This document shows positions 23,802 to 34,787 of a stretch of DNA of 64,000 nt, piece after piece (within the stretch, counting starts at the first letter, position 1; the number at the start of each line of letters is the position of its first letter). The stretch is from Clitoria ternatea (Eukaryota > Streptophyta > Magnoliopsida > Fabales > Fabaceae). The notes under the pieces are model-generated. The model was given only the letters and a program-made list of their open reading frames with translations, was not told the DNA's origin and made no database searches. A program made the translations under genes and the position numbers. The stretch covers positions 52,832,501 to 52,896,500 of the forward strand of contig CM075672.1 of the NCBI GenBank assembly GCA_037962975.1. Direction: 5' to 3'.

Positions 23802-24977
23802 TGTAACACCCTAAATTTTAAAATAAAAGATTAATTAAGGAGATAAATATTAACTGATTATAGTTAGGTTATTTAATGTTTCAAAATATTGGGAATAAAT
23901 AAATTAAGATTTTTAGGAACTGTTTATAATTTATTGGAACCGGATAAGCTGAAAATGAGCCCGGTTGAAATATGGGTGTCGGACCAAGTATCTCCGATTG
24001 GGATGATATTGGTCAGGGCTATTAAGGATATTATTGGGAATCTGAATATGTATTCAAAATAATTTTTGGATAAAGTATTGAGCCCGAATAAAGATCCTGT
24101 TTGTCATAAAACGATGAGTCTTTAATGAGGGATTAAAAATAAAGCCAAATAACCCATTTTTCTCTTCTTATTCTCGTCAGCTCCTTGGTTCCTCTTAACA
24201 AACACCTTGCTTATTTTTCTTCTCTATTCTTCTCCTTTATTTCCTCTTCTACTTCTCTTCAAAAACCCTAAGCAAAAGGGTGATGGCTCTCTTCTCCTCT
24301 CCCATTTCCGTTCTTGAAGGAGCTCGGAAGAGTTTGGAGTGTGAAGTCTCACCATTATTTCTCCTCATTTTTGTGTGGCTCTTCCCTCTCTTGGAAAACT
24401 CTCTCATTCCTTCTCTTGAGGTAAACTCTTGCTATTTATCAAGAGTATGAACTATGGGTTTTTGGGTTTTGATGTTGGGAAAATGATTTAATGAGTGTTC
24501 TTGGGTTTTAGAGAAACCCTAACCCTATGATTTGGGGGAATACAAAATATGAGTGGAGAAGTATTTATTGTGTTAGATAATTGTTATTGATAAGGTGAAA
24601 TGATGTTATTAATGGTGAATGGCCATTAATGAAGCTTAATAATTGATGATGGTTGTTAGGAACCATCAATGTGGGAACCCATTAATGGGTTTGACATTAA
24701 AAGTGCATAATAATAAATGTAGGCGCCTAAACCGTGGTGGTTGTGGTAGAATTAATGAAATAAATAAGGTTTGAGAATTTAAAGTGATATAGGCATCAAG
24801 TAAATGAATATACATTTGAATCTTAGTGCTCTAAACAGAAAATTGATTGTGTGACATATTGTAATATAGGAAATAACCCCATCGACGAGGTGGAATCATC
24901 GGGCCGCGTTGATTACTACTTCTCTTGAGGTAGGAGGGGGTAACTATTCTAAATGCATGATTTCATCCATTGATAAG
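23802..24977 (+). repeat. left part of a second Tekay-type LTR
   Basis: It starts TGTAACACCC and parallels the neighbouring LTR for over 300 bp (ATATGGGTGTCGGACC and similar). It breaks off near 24977, where gag sequence of another Tekay element begins in mid-domain. I infer that 59251-61277 is the missing right part, since that stretch ends in the matching inverted terminus GGGTGTGACA. Combined length would be about 3.2 kb, like the Tekay LTRs at 45122 and 52914. Confidence 0.6.
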
Positions 24978-26027
24978 ACATGGAACGATTTTAAGACATG
25001 CTTCTTAGAGAAGTACTTCCCCGACACAGTGAGGAGTCGGAAGGAGTTAGAGTTTATGGAGTTGAAGCAGGGCTCCATGACTGTGGAAGAGTATGCGACT
25101 AGGTTCGAAGAATTGTGCCTATTCTACCCACCTTTTCATCAACCAGGGACGGAGAGCTCCAAGTGCCTTAAATTTGAAAATGGGTTGAGATCGGATATTA
25201 AGAGGGCCTGCAGATATCAAAAGATCAGGAGTTTTCCTGCATTAGTGAACAAATATAGAATATTTGAGGAAGATGACAAGGCCCACTCGGGCCAGAGCAG
25301 CAGAGCCAACCAGTATTTGAGGCCTCAGCAGTCATGTTTCAAGAGGCTAGGAAACGTAGGAAGAAATGAACCCTTCACTAGATATCAGGATCGCGGTGAC
25401 CGAGGGAGACAGATGAGTGGACGACCCAGGTATGGCAAGTGTTTTAAATGTGGTGGCGACCACTTTACTCAGAGTTGCAATGGTACCGATGTTAAGTGTT
25501 TTCACTGCAGGAATAAGGGGCACATTCGCCCTGACTGCCCCCAGCTCTGTCAAACAAATGCTAGTGTGCGTCAAGGAGGGTTCCAGGTGAAGAGCAATAG
25601 GAATGATGGACAAAGCTCTCGGGGCGGAAACAATAGAGCTAGAGGGAATATGATGGTTGCCCCAAATAACCGGAGGAGAAACGCCGATCAACCAGCTGCT
25701 GGAAGAGTCTACGCAATCAACGCAGAGGATGTCGCACAAGCAAATGACTTAGTGCAATGTAAGTGCTCACTCGGTAGATACACACTTAGTGTAGTTTTTG
25801 ATTCGGGAGCCACCCACTCCTTCATAGCTGATGATTATGTAAAACGTTTGAAATTACCGACCATGGAAATGGATCGGATTTTGGAAGTAGCCAATTCGAC
25901 TGGTCCTAAGGTACTGACCTCATCAATGTGCAAAAAAGTGACGTTCGAGTTGTGCGATCGGAGTTTCACTTTCAACTTAGTGTGCATACCTTTGAAGGAT
26001 CTTGATATCGTGCTCGGAGTAGATTGA
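24978..26027 (+). pseudogene. Tekay gag (C-terminal part) and protease
   Basis: The frame is open from 24909, but homology to the intact gag at 51931-52641 starts only at WNDFKTCFLEKYFPDTV (about 24970). The capsid part ends near NVGRNEPF. Two zinc knuckles follow (CFKCGGDHFTQSC and CFHCRNKGHIRPDC), then a basic, glycine/asparagine-rich linker. The protease has VVFDSGATHSFI with the intact DSG triad and ends at IVLGVD. A TGA at 26025-26027, replacing a Trp codon, ends the frame; the reading continues beyond it. Gag coats the RNA and protease matures the polyprotein. Confidence 0.88.
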
Positions 26028-27613
26028 CTTTCAGCCAACGAAGTGTTAGTAGATTGCAGAAACCGAAGGATAATCTTCCCGAGACAGCACCATGAGGACT
26101 GCACATCACAAGGTATACCTCAACTGTTCATGATGCTTTGTCTAACCGAGGGTGAGAGTAAAACCCGAGTGAACAAAATCCCGATCGTCTGTGAATTTCC
26201 AGAAGTGTTCCCTGAAGACGTACCGAGTGTCCCTCCCAATAGAGAAGGCAAATTCTCTATAGACTTGATCCCTGGGGCCGAGCTAGTCTCCAGTGCACCT
26301 TATAGAATGTCCCCAACTGAATTAACCGAGTTGAAGAAGCAAGTAGATGAGTTACTCAGAAAGCAATTCATTAGGCCGAGTGTATCACCATGGGGCGCAC
26401 CTGTGCTGCTTGTTAAGAAGAAGGATGGCAGCATGAGACTTTGTATAGACTACCGACCGCTGAACAAACTCACAATTAAGAATCGTTACCCGCTGCCCAG
26501 AATTGATGACTTAATTGACCAACTGCGTGGAGCCTCAGTCTTCTCAAAGATCGACCTGTGATCGGGATACCACCAAATCCGAGTGAAGGACTCGGATATC
26601 CCAAAGACTGCCTTTAGGACTCGGTATGGCCACTACGAGTATGTAGTGATGCCGTTCGGTGTGACGAACGCCCCTGCTGTCTTCATGAATTACATGAACA
26701 ACATATTCCACCCCTATTTAGACTGATTCGTAGTTGTTTTCATTGATGACATCCTAGTCTATTCTAAGACTTCTGAGGAGCATGAAGAACACCTCCGAGT
26801 GGTACTCCAAGTGTTAAAGGAGAAGCAGTTATTTATGAAGCTTTCAAAATGCGAATTCTGGATGGATAAGATCCACTTCCTCAGATATGTGATTTCCGAG
26901 CAAGGTGTCTCAGTGGACCCTTCGAAGATGACAGCTATAATGACATGGGAGAGACCCAAGTCGGTCTCGGAGATAAGGAGCTTTATGGGCCTGGCAGGCT
27001 ATTATAGAAGATTCATTGAGGGTTTTTCTAAATTGGCTTTGCCACTGACTAAATTGACTTGGAAAAACATTCCCTTCGTGTGGAGTCCCGAGTGTGAAGG
27101 AAGTTTCCGAGAGCTGAAGAACAAGTTAACGGCTGCACCAGTGCTGGCATTACCTGACTTACAAGAGAGCTTCGTGGTTTATTGTGATGCATCAGGACTC
27201 AGATTAGGGTGCATGCTAATGCAGAAGGACCGAGTGATAGCGTATTCCTCTCGGCAATTGAGACCACACGAGCAGCATTATCCGACCCACGGTTTGGAGT
27301 TGGCAGCTGTGGTGTTCGCATTAAAAATCTAGAGACATTATTTGTTCGGGTCCAGATTCGAAGTATACAGTGATCACAAGAGCCTCAAATACTTGTTCGA
27401 TCAGAAGGAGCTGAATATGAGGCAGAGGAGATGGATGGAATTTCTAAAGGATTATGATTTCGAGTTAAAGTACCACCCGGGCAAGGCAAACGTTCTTGCC
27501 GACGCATTGAGTCGGAAATCTCTTCATATGGCAGTGATGATGGTGAAGGAGGTAGAACTATTGGAACAGTTCCGAGACATGAACTTGCATGTTGACACCC
27601 CTCCTCTCAGAAA
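26028..27613 (+). pseudogene. Tekay reverse transcriptase and RNase H
   Basis: RT blocks in order: LLVKKKDGSMRLCIDYRPLN, NRYPLPRIDDLIDQL, MPFGVTNAPAVFMNYM and the catalytic VVFIDDILVYSKT (about 26740). RNase H shows FVVYCDASG, SRFEVYSDHKSLKYLFDQKE and HPGKANVLADALSRKS. Stops: TGA at about 26560 (Arg codon CGA to TGA), TGA at about 26726 (same change), and TAG at about 27331 (Trp codon). A one-base loss near 27600 shifts the frame before integrase. Synthesises element DNA and removes the RNA strand; this copy cannot. Confidence 0.9.
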
Positions 27614-29131
27614 ATGATGATCGGCACGCTGAGAATTGCCAATGACTTCTTGAAATCTGTGTACAAGCAGCAGCAGTCGGATTCCTACTTGACCGAGATG
27701 AAGGAGACTCAGACCAAAGGTAAGGGTTTGTCCTTGACCGAGGGAATGAATGGGGTTTTCCGAGTAAGAAACAGAATATACGTGCCGGGTGGAGGAGAAT
27801 TGAGGAGAATGGTGCTTGATGAGGCGCATAAGAGCTTGTTAAGTATCCACCCGGGAGCCATCAAGATGTACCATGACCTGAGAACACAGTTCTGGTGGCC
27901 CGGACTAAAGAAGGATGTGGCAGAATACGTGGCTCGGTGTATCACCTGTCAAAAGTCGAAGGTCAAGCACCAGAAGCCGTATGGTGCATTGCAGCCCCTG
28001 GAGATTCCTGTGTGGAAATGGGACTCAATTGCTATGGACTTTGTCATGGGATTGCCCAAAAACCGAGCGGGCCATGATGCAATTTGGGTCATTATTGACC
28101 GACTGACGAAGAGTGCACACTTCCTGCCTGTGAACATGAAGTACCCGATGCATAGGTTAGCATGGATCTACATTCAAGAGATCGTCCGACTGCTTGGTAT
28201 ACTGACTTCCATCGTATCAGATAGGGATCCTAGGTTCACGTCCCGGTTTTGGACCAGCCTGCATCAAGAAATGGGCACTAAACTTTGGCTTAGCTCTGCC
28301 TACCACCCCCAATCGGATGGACAATCCGAGCGAACGATTCAAAGCATGGAGGACTTGTTAAGAGCGTGTGTGTTGGAGCACGGTGGAGAATGGGAGCAGT
28401 ACCTTCCCTTGATTGAGTTTACGTACAATAACAGCCATCACAGCAGCATTGGAATGGCACCCTACGAAGCGTTGTATGGTCGAAGGTGCCGAACCCCGCT
28501 TTGCTGGTCAGAAACGGGTGAGAGTCTGCTATTGGGACCAGAGATTGTTAAGCAAACTTCAGAACAGATCCGAGTGATAAGAGAGAAGATGAAGGCATCT
28601 CAAGACAGGCAAAAGAGCTACTACGACGAGCGAACCAAACCATTAGAGTTTTCAGTCGGAGACAAGGTATTTTTAAGGACTTCACCGAGTAAAGGGGTCG
28701 GGCGAGCCTTGAAGAGCAGGAAGTTAAGCCCTCGATACATTGGACCTTATGAGGTGTTGGAACAAGTCGGCTCCGTGGCATATCGTATAGCACTACCGAC
28801 TTACTTATCTCGATTGCATGACATGTTTCATGTGTCTCAACTAAGGAAGTATCTACATGACCCCAGCCACACAATGCCTGATGATAAAGTGGAAGTCAAG
28901 GAAGACCTAACCACTATGACTACACCGATCAGAATCGTGGACCGATCGGTGAAGCGTTTAAGGAGCAAAAACGTACAGCTGGTCGAAGTGGAGTGGCAAC
29001 AAGGCAAGGCTACCTCTCGTACCTGGGAACGCGAAGACACCATGAGGCAGCAGTACCCCGAGTTGTTTACTGAGGGGAGTTACCGACTGAATTTCGAGGA
29101 TAAAATTCTTTTGAGTGGGGGAGAACTGTAA
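27614..29131 (+). CDS. Tekay integrase with C-terminal chromodomain, open frame
   Basis: An uninterrupted frame of 505 codons. The zinc-binding region has HKSLLSIHPGAIKMYH...CITCQKSK (residues about 75-115). The catalytic core has AMDFVMGLPKN (first D), VSDRDPRFTSRF (second D) and HPQSDGQSERTIQ (E), so the D-D-E triad is complete. The GPY/F-like region is KLSPRYIGPYEVLEQV (about residue 375). A chromodomain-like tail (residues about 435-490) ends WEREDTMRQQYPELF. In chromoviruses this tail steers integration to particular chromatin. The frame continues past the polypurine tract to a TAA inside the LTR, which is usual for this group. The first codons are uncertain because a frameshift lies just upstream; in the element this is the end of one polyprotein. 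It is the best-preserved coding region of the window. Confidence 0.9.
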   Translation: MMIGTLRIANDFLKSVYKQQQSDSYLTEMKETQTKGKGLSLTEGMNGVFRVRNRIYVPGGGELRRMVLDEAHKSLLSIHPGAIKMYHDLRTQFWWPGLKKDVAEYVARCITCQKSKVKHQKPYGALQPLEIPVWKWDSIAMDFVMGLPKNRAGHDAIWVIIDRLTKSAHFLPVNMKYPMHRLAWIYIQEIVRLLGILTSIVSDRDPRFTSRFWTSLHQEMGTKLWLSSAYHPQSDGQSERTIQSMEDLLRACVLEHGGEWEQYLPLIEFTYNNSHHSSIGMAPYEALYGRRCRTPLCWSETGESLLLGPEIVKQTSEQIRVIREKMKASQDRQKSYYDERTKPLEFSVGDKVFLRTSPSKGVGRALKSRKLSPRYIGPYEVLEQVGSVAYRIALPTYLSRLHDMFHVSQLRKYLHDPSHTMPDDKVEVKEDLTTMTTPIRIVDRSVKRLRSKNVQLVEVEWQQGKATSRTWEREDTMRQQYPELFTEGSYRLNFEDKILLSGGEL

Positions 29132-29347
29132 CATCCCAATTCCGACGTTAATTACCGAATGAAAATTAAACGATAAAAATCTGAATGCAAAGTAAAGAAT
29201 TAATTGTTAATCATAATCAATATAGCTTGTGAGTTAGTGACAAGCTAATTAGACTTAGTTGGTGGAATATGGCTGTTTGTGAGTGGCAGAAGGTGTGAGT
29301 GGACTGTGACTCACGCTTTCCCATCCCACTCCTTCCCCTCGCATGCG

Positions 29348-29358
29348 TATATATATAT
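29348..29358 (+). promoter_or_regulatory. candidate LTR TATA box
   Basis: TATATATATAT lies about 220 bp into the LTR within a GCG...GCG context, followed by a C/T-rich leader. This suits a Tekay promoter. Prediction only. Confidence 0.5.
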
Positions 29359-29984
29359 GCGTACCCTGTATTACCGTGTGTGCAAAAACTTCTCCCACTA
29401 CTTCATTCTCTCTTTTCTTCTTCGTTTCTATCTTCTTTTCCTCCCCTGTTTTTGTTCTTCACGACGACAGTGCGGGAAGAAGGTCAGAGCCCTCCAACTG
29501 GTGAAGGACGATCGTTGAGGCAGAGGAAGAACAACGCTTCATTCCAGAACTAAGTACAGAGTACGACAGGGCGAAGGAAGGCTGAACGAATCGAAAGAAG
29601 GGCGTCGGATCCAACGACGAGAGCAGAAAAGCTTCTTGAGGTTCCCTCCGAAGGTAGGGGGTGCTTGCATGTCAAATGCATGGTCCACGAATGGTACCGG
29701 ATGAATATACTGCTTGAGTGTGTGCATGTGTTTATGACGACAAGATCTTGTGCATGATTATTGGTTTTGGATTCTGTGTGTTTTACAGTGGTTATATAGT
29801 AGTTGCATGCAATCAAGATGGTGGTAATGTGGACTGTTAGCCTTTGATAATGACGTATGAAATGCATGGTTCCATCTTTGTTAACACTGTGAAATATGAA
29901 TGTGTGCTTGTTAGTTGATTTGTCAAATGCTATTACTTGATTACCCGATTTTTATGCATATTGGTATAACTGATAAAGCAAATG

Positions 29985-30205
29985 TAAATAACATTTATAG
30001 CACCCACGTAAATAAGTAGCTGTGATCCAGCTACAAAATGGGAGTTTGATAAAATATAGAATAAAGATATACAAATAAGAACCAGTCCCAACGAAAAAGC
30101 AGAAAAAATTGGGTTGGTAAAAAAAACTACTCCTAGACTTCCTAATATAAGACCTGATCCCAGAAAGACTAAAAGAAAATCATGTACTGATTCGGGCAAA
30201 TCCAT
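29985..30205 (-). pseudogene. ndhG: plastid ndhG fragment, NADH dehydrogenase-like subunit 6
   Basis: It begins MDLPESVHDFLLVFLGSG at 30205, the plastid NdhG start. It matches through the membrane segments to LLIYVGAINV, about 74 residues; plastid NdhG is about 176 residues. After that the reading (YICFISYTNMHKNRVIK) no longer resembles NdhG, so the plastid homology ends near 29985. In plastids the protein is a membrane subunit of the thylakoid NDH complex in cyclic electron flow. Here it is a truncated nuclear copy inside an LTR, without function. Confidence 0.92.
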
Positions 30206-30601
30206 TATATGTAAAATAAGAGATAAATAAATCGAAATTTCATGACCTTATTGATATAACCAGGAAAAAAATGATATACTAAATACTTTATTTTTATCTG
30301 CATTGAATTAAAATTGAATTGTTATTAGTTATAGGATCAATGTCTTTTCATTCTTTATATGAATGAAAAAGTATTTTTGAATTATACTAAAATTTAAGGA
30401 AATCAATATATATGTATAGAATCCAGAATAGTTTTACTAATAACTCAAAATATTACTAACTATATATATAATAATAGTTATTATAATTTTTGAATATAAT
30501 TTTTAAATATTACTATTAGTAATATTAATACTATTAATAATAGTAATATTTTATTATTCTCCAAATTTATATTATTCATATATATATAGAATGTGATTTA
30601 T

Positions 30602-30720
30602 ATGATTTTCTTGAAGTTTTTCTATTTGGAATCGTGTTAGGTCTAATTCCTATTACTTTGGCTGGATTATTTGTAACTGCATATTTACAATACCGACGGG
30701 GTGATCAGTTGGACCTTTAA
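30602..30720 (+). pseudogene. petG: plastid petG copy, cytochrome b6f subunit 5, frameshifted
   Basis: Codons 3-37 are complete and closed by TAA (EVFLFGIVLGLIPITLAGLF and on to RRGDQLDL). The start is damaged: after ATGATT five bases (TTCTT) are inserted, so the ATG leads into a short wrong frame. PetG is a 37-residue single-span subunit of the cytochrome b6f complex. The copy is dead as a gene but nearly unchanged in sequence, which suggests a recent transfer. Confidence 0.93.
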
Positions 30721-30879
30721 TTAATGTCTAATTTGTTTATGGATCCCCTTACTTGTTTTATTTTCATTCTACTCCCCGGGGGGTAAAATTCAGACTTTAG
30801 ATAGACTGTTGTTCAATTATTTCAGTATAATTTCTCAATTTAACAAAAAGGGAATCGTGCTTTGTAGAATTTGAACCAT

Positions 30880-30953
30880 CACGCTCTGTAGGATTTGAAC
30901 CTACGACATCGGGTTTTGGAGACCCGCGTTCTACCGAACTGAACTAAGAGCGC
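30880..30953 (-). tRNA. trnW-CCA: plastid-derived trnW-CCA copy
   Basis: 74 bases fold as a tRNA: GCGCTCT acceptor arm, anticodon CCA at 30917-30919, and T arm with GGTTCAAATCC. It lies downstream of petG in the opposite orientation, as in plastomes. It looks structurally intact. A nuclear copy lacking nuclear context is probably not used, though internal promoter boxes could allow transcription. A partial repeat of its 3' part lies at about 30854-30879. Confidence 0.9.
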
Positions 30954-31787
30954 GTTATTTTCATAAATCATTTTATTTTATACGATAAAAATACATTTTG
31001 TGTACATATACTATATATTAATTAATATATAATATATTGAGTATGTATATGTAATTTGAATTAGTCTCAATTGGTCTCTTGTTACTGCTCATATGATAAG
31101 TAATATCATATTTTAAGTATGTGTTGAATCTGTTCTACTTATGGTTACGAAGGAGGTATCGGTTGTGTGATGGTGCTTACTGGAAAATGCATTAGCTGGA
31201 TGTGTAACAGTGGGGTGACCCGTGGAAGGTCATGAGCCCGAGGGAATGACTTCCAGCTACAGACCTTGGCTAGATCCCGAGAGAGCTCGTGGTAGCCGTA
31301 GGAGCTAGAGAGGAGTCTCGAGACGCCTATGGGAGGCCGGTACCACACGGGAAGAGTTGAGGGATGAGGGGCCAGTAGAAGGGAAACTGTAACTGAAAGT
31401 CATCACTCGAGTCGGATCCGCAGACATGCATGTAGATATGAGGTTGATTAGAACAGTACGCATAGCATGTGTTGAGTGTTATGAATGATTTCCGAGTGTG
31501 TGGACATTTGTATGTGTTGTATGTGTGCCATAGATAATATTCTGCTTCCCTAACCTTAATTGACTTGAAAACGATTGAATGAAGTGAGTATGTGTATTGA
31601 CACTGATACCGAGTCCTTGATTGTCATTTTACTTGTGAAAGCTCACCCCTGCAGTGGCTACATTTTTAGTGAACATCTCTCGGAATGAAGGATGAAGGAG
31701 GAGCTGAGTGTAGAACAAAACAGCCGAGTGCTTTTGAATATATGTGTATATGTATATACCGTGTGTAAGGTCCTGTTAAGCCTTGGC

Positions 31788-34787
31788 TGACAGGGCCCGC
31801 AAGCGCACGGGTTATGTCACGTAATATAAAAGATTATCGTTCTCCACAGGGACTGTGTTCAAAGTACCGGCATATTAAAATTTAATTATCCACACAATTG
31901 ATTTTTAAGATTTTTATAAAATAAAGTACAAATTAAAATTGCACAGAATACGAATAAATATAAAAATAAAGTTTACTTGACACTTTAAAAATCAGAGTTG
32001 AGAATATCTTGGGATTTCGGGGGATTAAGACTCTATTTTATGTTAATGAATTTTAACTTTTCATAAATAAGAATCGAATTAAGTTTTCCAAGGCGAATTT
32101 TCCAAAAGCTAATTAATATGTTCCTCTCGGAATCCTATTAATGTACCTAACCTATGGAAAGCGCTGCTTAATCCTCAGAAAGGCCCATTATCGTTTTATG
32201 AAAATCCCTTTTATTTCCTCAAAAGAATTTTGATTACTTTCACGGTTTTACCGAGGTCACAAAAAGCATCTCAAAAATCTTAAGTTTAGTTCAAAGCTTT
32301 CCGGTAAAAATAAATCTCTCGATTCTATTTATTACCTAAACTTACTAATATACCCGTAAGTATACAATTTTATCATTTAGGTTCTTGTTAGGAATTACTA
32401 AAAGCATTAAGCATAATTGAACTAAATGGAAAACAGAAATTTATTTAATTCCACGTCAAAATAACATTAAAATAAAATATTATCATACCCCCTTTATCCC
32501 AAGATAATTAATTTAGCTACTCATGAAATAATTTAAATTCATATAAATAATGGAAAAATAAAACATACAAGACATGGTAAAAATAAAGACTTACGGGTTT
32601 CTCCAAAAGCTCAGAATAATTTACCACTGTAATTCCTTGTTGTAATAATTTCTCCACCAATTAAAAATTTAAATTCTCACTTTTACAGCCCTCACACTCT
32701 TACAAAATAAAAGAAAGAAAAGAAAATAAAAAGAAAGAGAAGAAACGAACAGAGAAAGAAAAATGGAAAAGAAGAAAACTTAAAGAGAAAAAAAGAGAAA
32801 GTAACGAAGAAAAGAAAAGAAAATGAATCTGATGGAATTCGATGGGAAGAAGTTGTCCTTCATTGCTCCTGGTTGCTCTCCCTTTTATAGGCGAATGGAT
32901 GAATGAATCCAGCTAAGGAAACGCGTTAAAATTTGCAAGTGGGAGAAACTTTCGGTGCATGTGAATTCCAGCTGTGCCAACTTGTTTCCAATTTGCATAT
33001 TTTAATATTTCCAATAATTCGGTGCTTGGATTTATTCAGTTGGTCAAATTTTGAGTGGAAAGGTGCTGGAATTCCACAAGACCGAATGAAAGCTTGCTGT
33101 TCGGTATTGGTTGCTGGGCGTTGTTGGTTTACATGTGGCAGGTATGGTGGTATGAGGGACAGTGGAGTTGCTGGACGATGTGGTGGATGGAGCCGGTGTT
33201 GGTAGGAGAGGAGTCTGGGCAGTGTGGATGATGGAAAGGAGAAAAGGGACAGCGGAGGGAATGAGACGGTGTTGAGAAGTGAGGACGGTTGGGCGGTGTT
33301 GGTTGGAGGAGTCTGGGCGGTGTTGTGTGGAGAGGAGTCTGGGCGGTGTTGTGGATGGTAGGTCGGTTTTCTCTTTTCTACAAAATCCGAGTGAAAGGGT
33401 GCCTTTTGAGCTAAAAACCGAGTGAAAATGGTACTGTTTGTACATAAAACCGAGTGAAATATTCACTCGGTGTTGGGATGAGGGGTCGGTATTTAAGAAA
33501 ACCGGTCAGTTTCGCTTGAACGAGAGTTTCTCGCTTAAGCGTTTGTTGAAGGAAACCGTCTCGCTCAAGTGGATAAAGGTTTGCTCAAGCGAGAGGCTCT
33601 CTTTTTCACTGTTTCACTCGGAGAAACCTTGCTCAGATTTGCTTGTGTTGCTCTGAATTGACTGAAGAGGGACTCAGATCCGACTGAAACCATTCACTCG
33701 GCTCAGGTTCATGGAGTTCATTCGGAACTGATTGAAGACTCACTCAGGATCAGAATTTATTCAATCGGTTCCCAAACATTTTCACTTGGCTGTCTCTGAA
33801 TCTGAACCACTCGGTTAAAACTTTGCTTGAATTTTGCTTTGGAATTCACTCAGAAATGCCTTCTTGTTTCTCACTCGAAATGGCCTCCACTTTTACTCAG
33901 GAACTTGCACTTGAAGGGTTGGAATTTGACTGATTGAATTTCTTCTTATGTCCAAGCCTTGCTTTGCTCGGAAATGCATCTTTCTGACCCAACTCACTCG
34001 GAATGGCCTTTCCTTGGAGACTTCTCACTCAGGCTCAGTGTGAAACTTGAGAGTCTGCCCGAGTGTGATTCATTTCTGGTCGGTTTTTTCCTTATCCGAT
34101 TAAGACACCACTCAGAAATGCCTTGTTCTCCGAATGAAACTACTCGGATTCTCCTTAGTCAGCATTTATTCATTCAATGGCATTCCTTCTGCTCGGAATC
34201 AATTCACTCGGAATCAGCTTTTTGCCCAGAAAAGCACTTGTTCTTGGGTCAGACCTGCTTCAGTCAGCATTCTTCACTCGGATTTACTTCAATCAGCAAA
34301 TTCCCACTCGGATTCACTTCAATCAGTAATCCTTTCACTCGAGTCAGCCATTTATCACTCGGAATGGCTTTGACAGGGAACATTTCACTCGGATTTTTTC
34401 CAACTGTGTAGTATTCCACTCGGCAATGCTCTACTCTGAGTTTTTCCACTCGAATTTGGTCATTTCTGAGTTATCCCACTCAGATTTGGCCATTTTGAGT
34501 CGGATTTCAGTGCTCTGAGTCGGATTTCTACTTTTTGAGTCGGATTTCAGCTTTAAAAAGAGAATTCTTTCCACTTTGGGCTTGTTCTTCTTGTTTCTTT
34601 ATCATTTTATGGTCGTTTTTCTCTTGTTTTTGACCCTTTATTACCTTAATTCCTGCAAAATAACATACCCAAGTAGACTAGAGTGGAAAGAAGGCAAAAA
34701 TTGCAATAAATAAAGGAAATACAGTGGATAATGACTAAAATCTTAAGCAATTTAGACCTAATTTATTGTATTATAAAGCACTTATCA
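31788..34787 (-). mobile_element. solo LTR of an Athila/Tat-type element
   Basis: 3000 bp with termini TGATAAGTGC...CTGTCA on the minus strand, flanked by the duplication TTGGC (31783-31787, 34788-34792). It splits the Tekay LTR between CCTTGG and CCGGCTC, which are contiguous in the related LTRs at 46200 and 54000. There is no interior: left by recombination between two LTRs. The terminal part carries GTGCGCTTGCGG, typical of Athila/Tat LTR ends. It holds purine-rich leader sequence (32700-32820), CACTCGG arrays (33440-34560) and CGCTCAAGCG motifs (33510-33600). Confidence 0.88.
32881..32890 (-). promoter_or_regulatory. TATA box of the solo LTR
   Basis: The minus strand reads CTATAAAAGG, a strong plant TATA match, followed by a purine-rich leader. 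This is the likely former start of element transcription. Confidence 0.6.

Larger units (their letters stand above)
29985..30960. other. nuclear plastid DNA insert, two joined plastome segments
   Basis: The insert contains a piece of ndhG on the minus strand and a petG/trnW piece (petG plus, trnW minus, the normal plastid arrangement). In plastomes ndhG lies in the small single-copy region and petG-trnW in the large one, so at least two distant fragments were joined. The AT-rich 30240-30600 is probably plastid spacer. The outer limits are approximate; the LTR resumes by about 31140. Confidence 0.88.

Noticed and set aside
27614..29131. The 505-codon ORF as a host gene
   Set aside because: It is integrase plus chromodomain of the surrounding Tekay element, without introns and running into the LTR.
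30880..30953. trnW as a functional nuclear tRNA gene
   Set aside because: The CCA anticodon copy sits with petG in a plastid-derived insert inside an LTR; nothing indicates nuclear use.
33959..34411. 150-codon ORF with repeated HSEW/LGFTS peptides
   Set aside because: It is a translation of the CACTCGG array inside the solo LTR.
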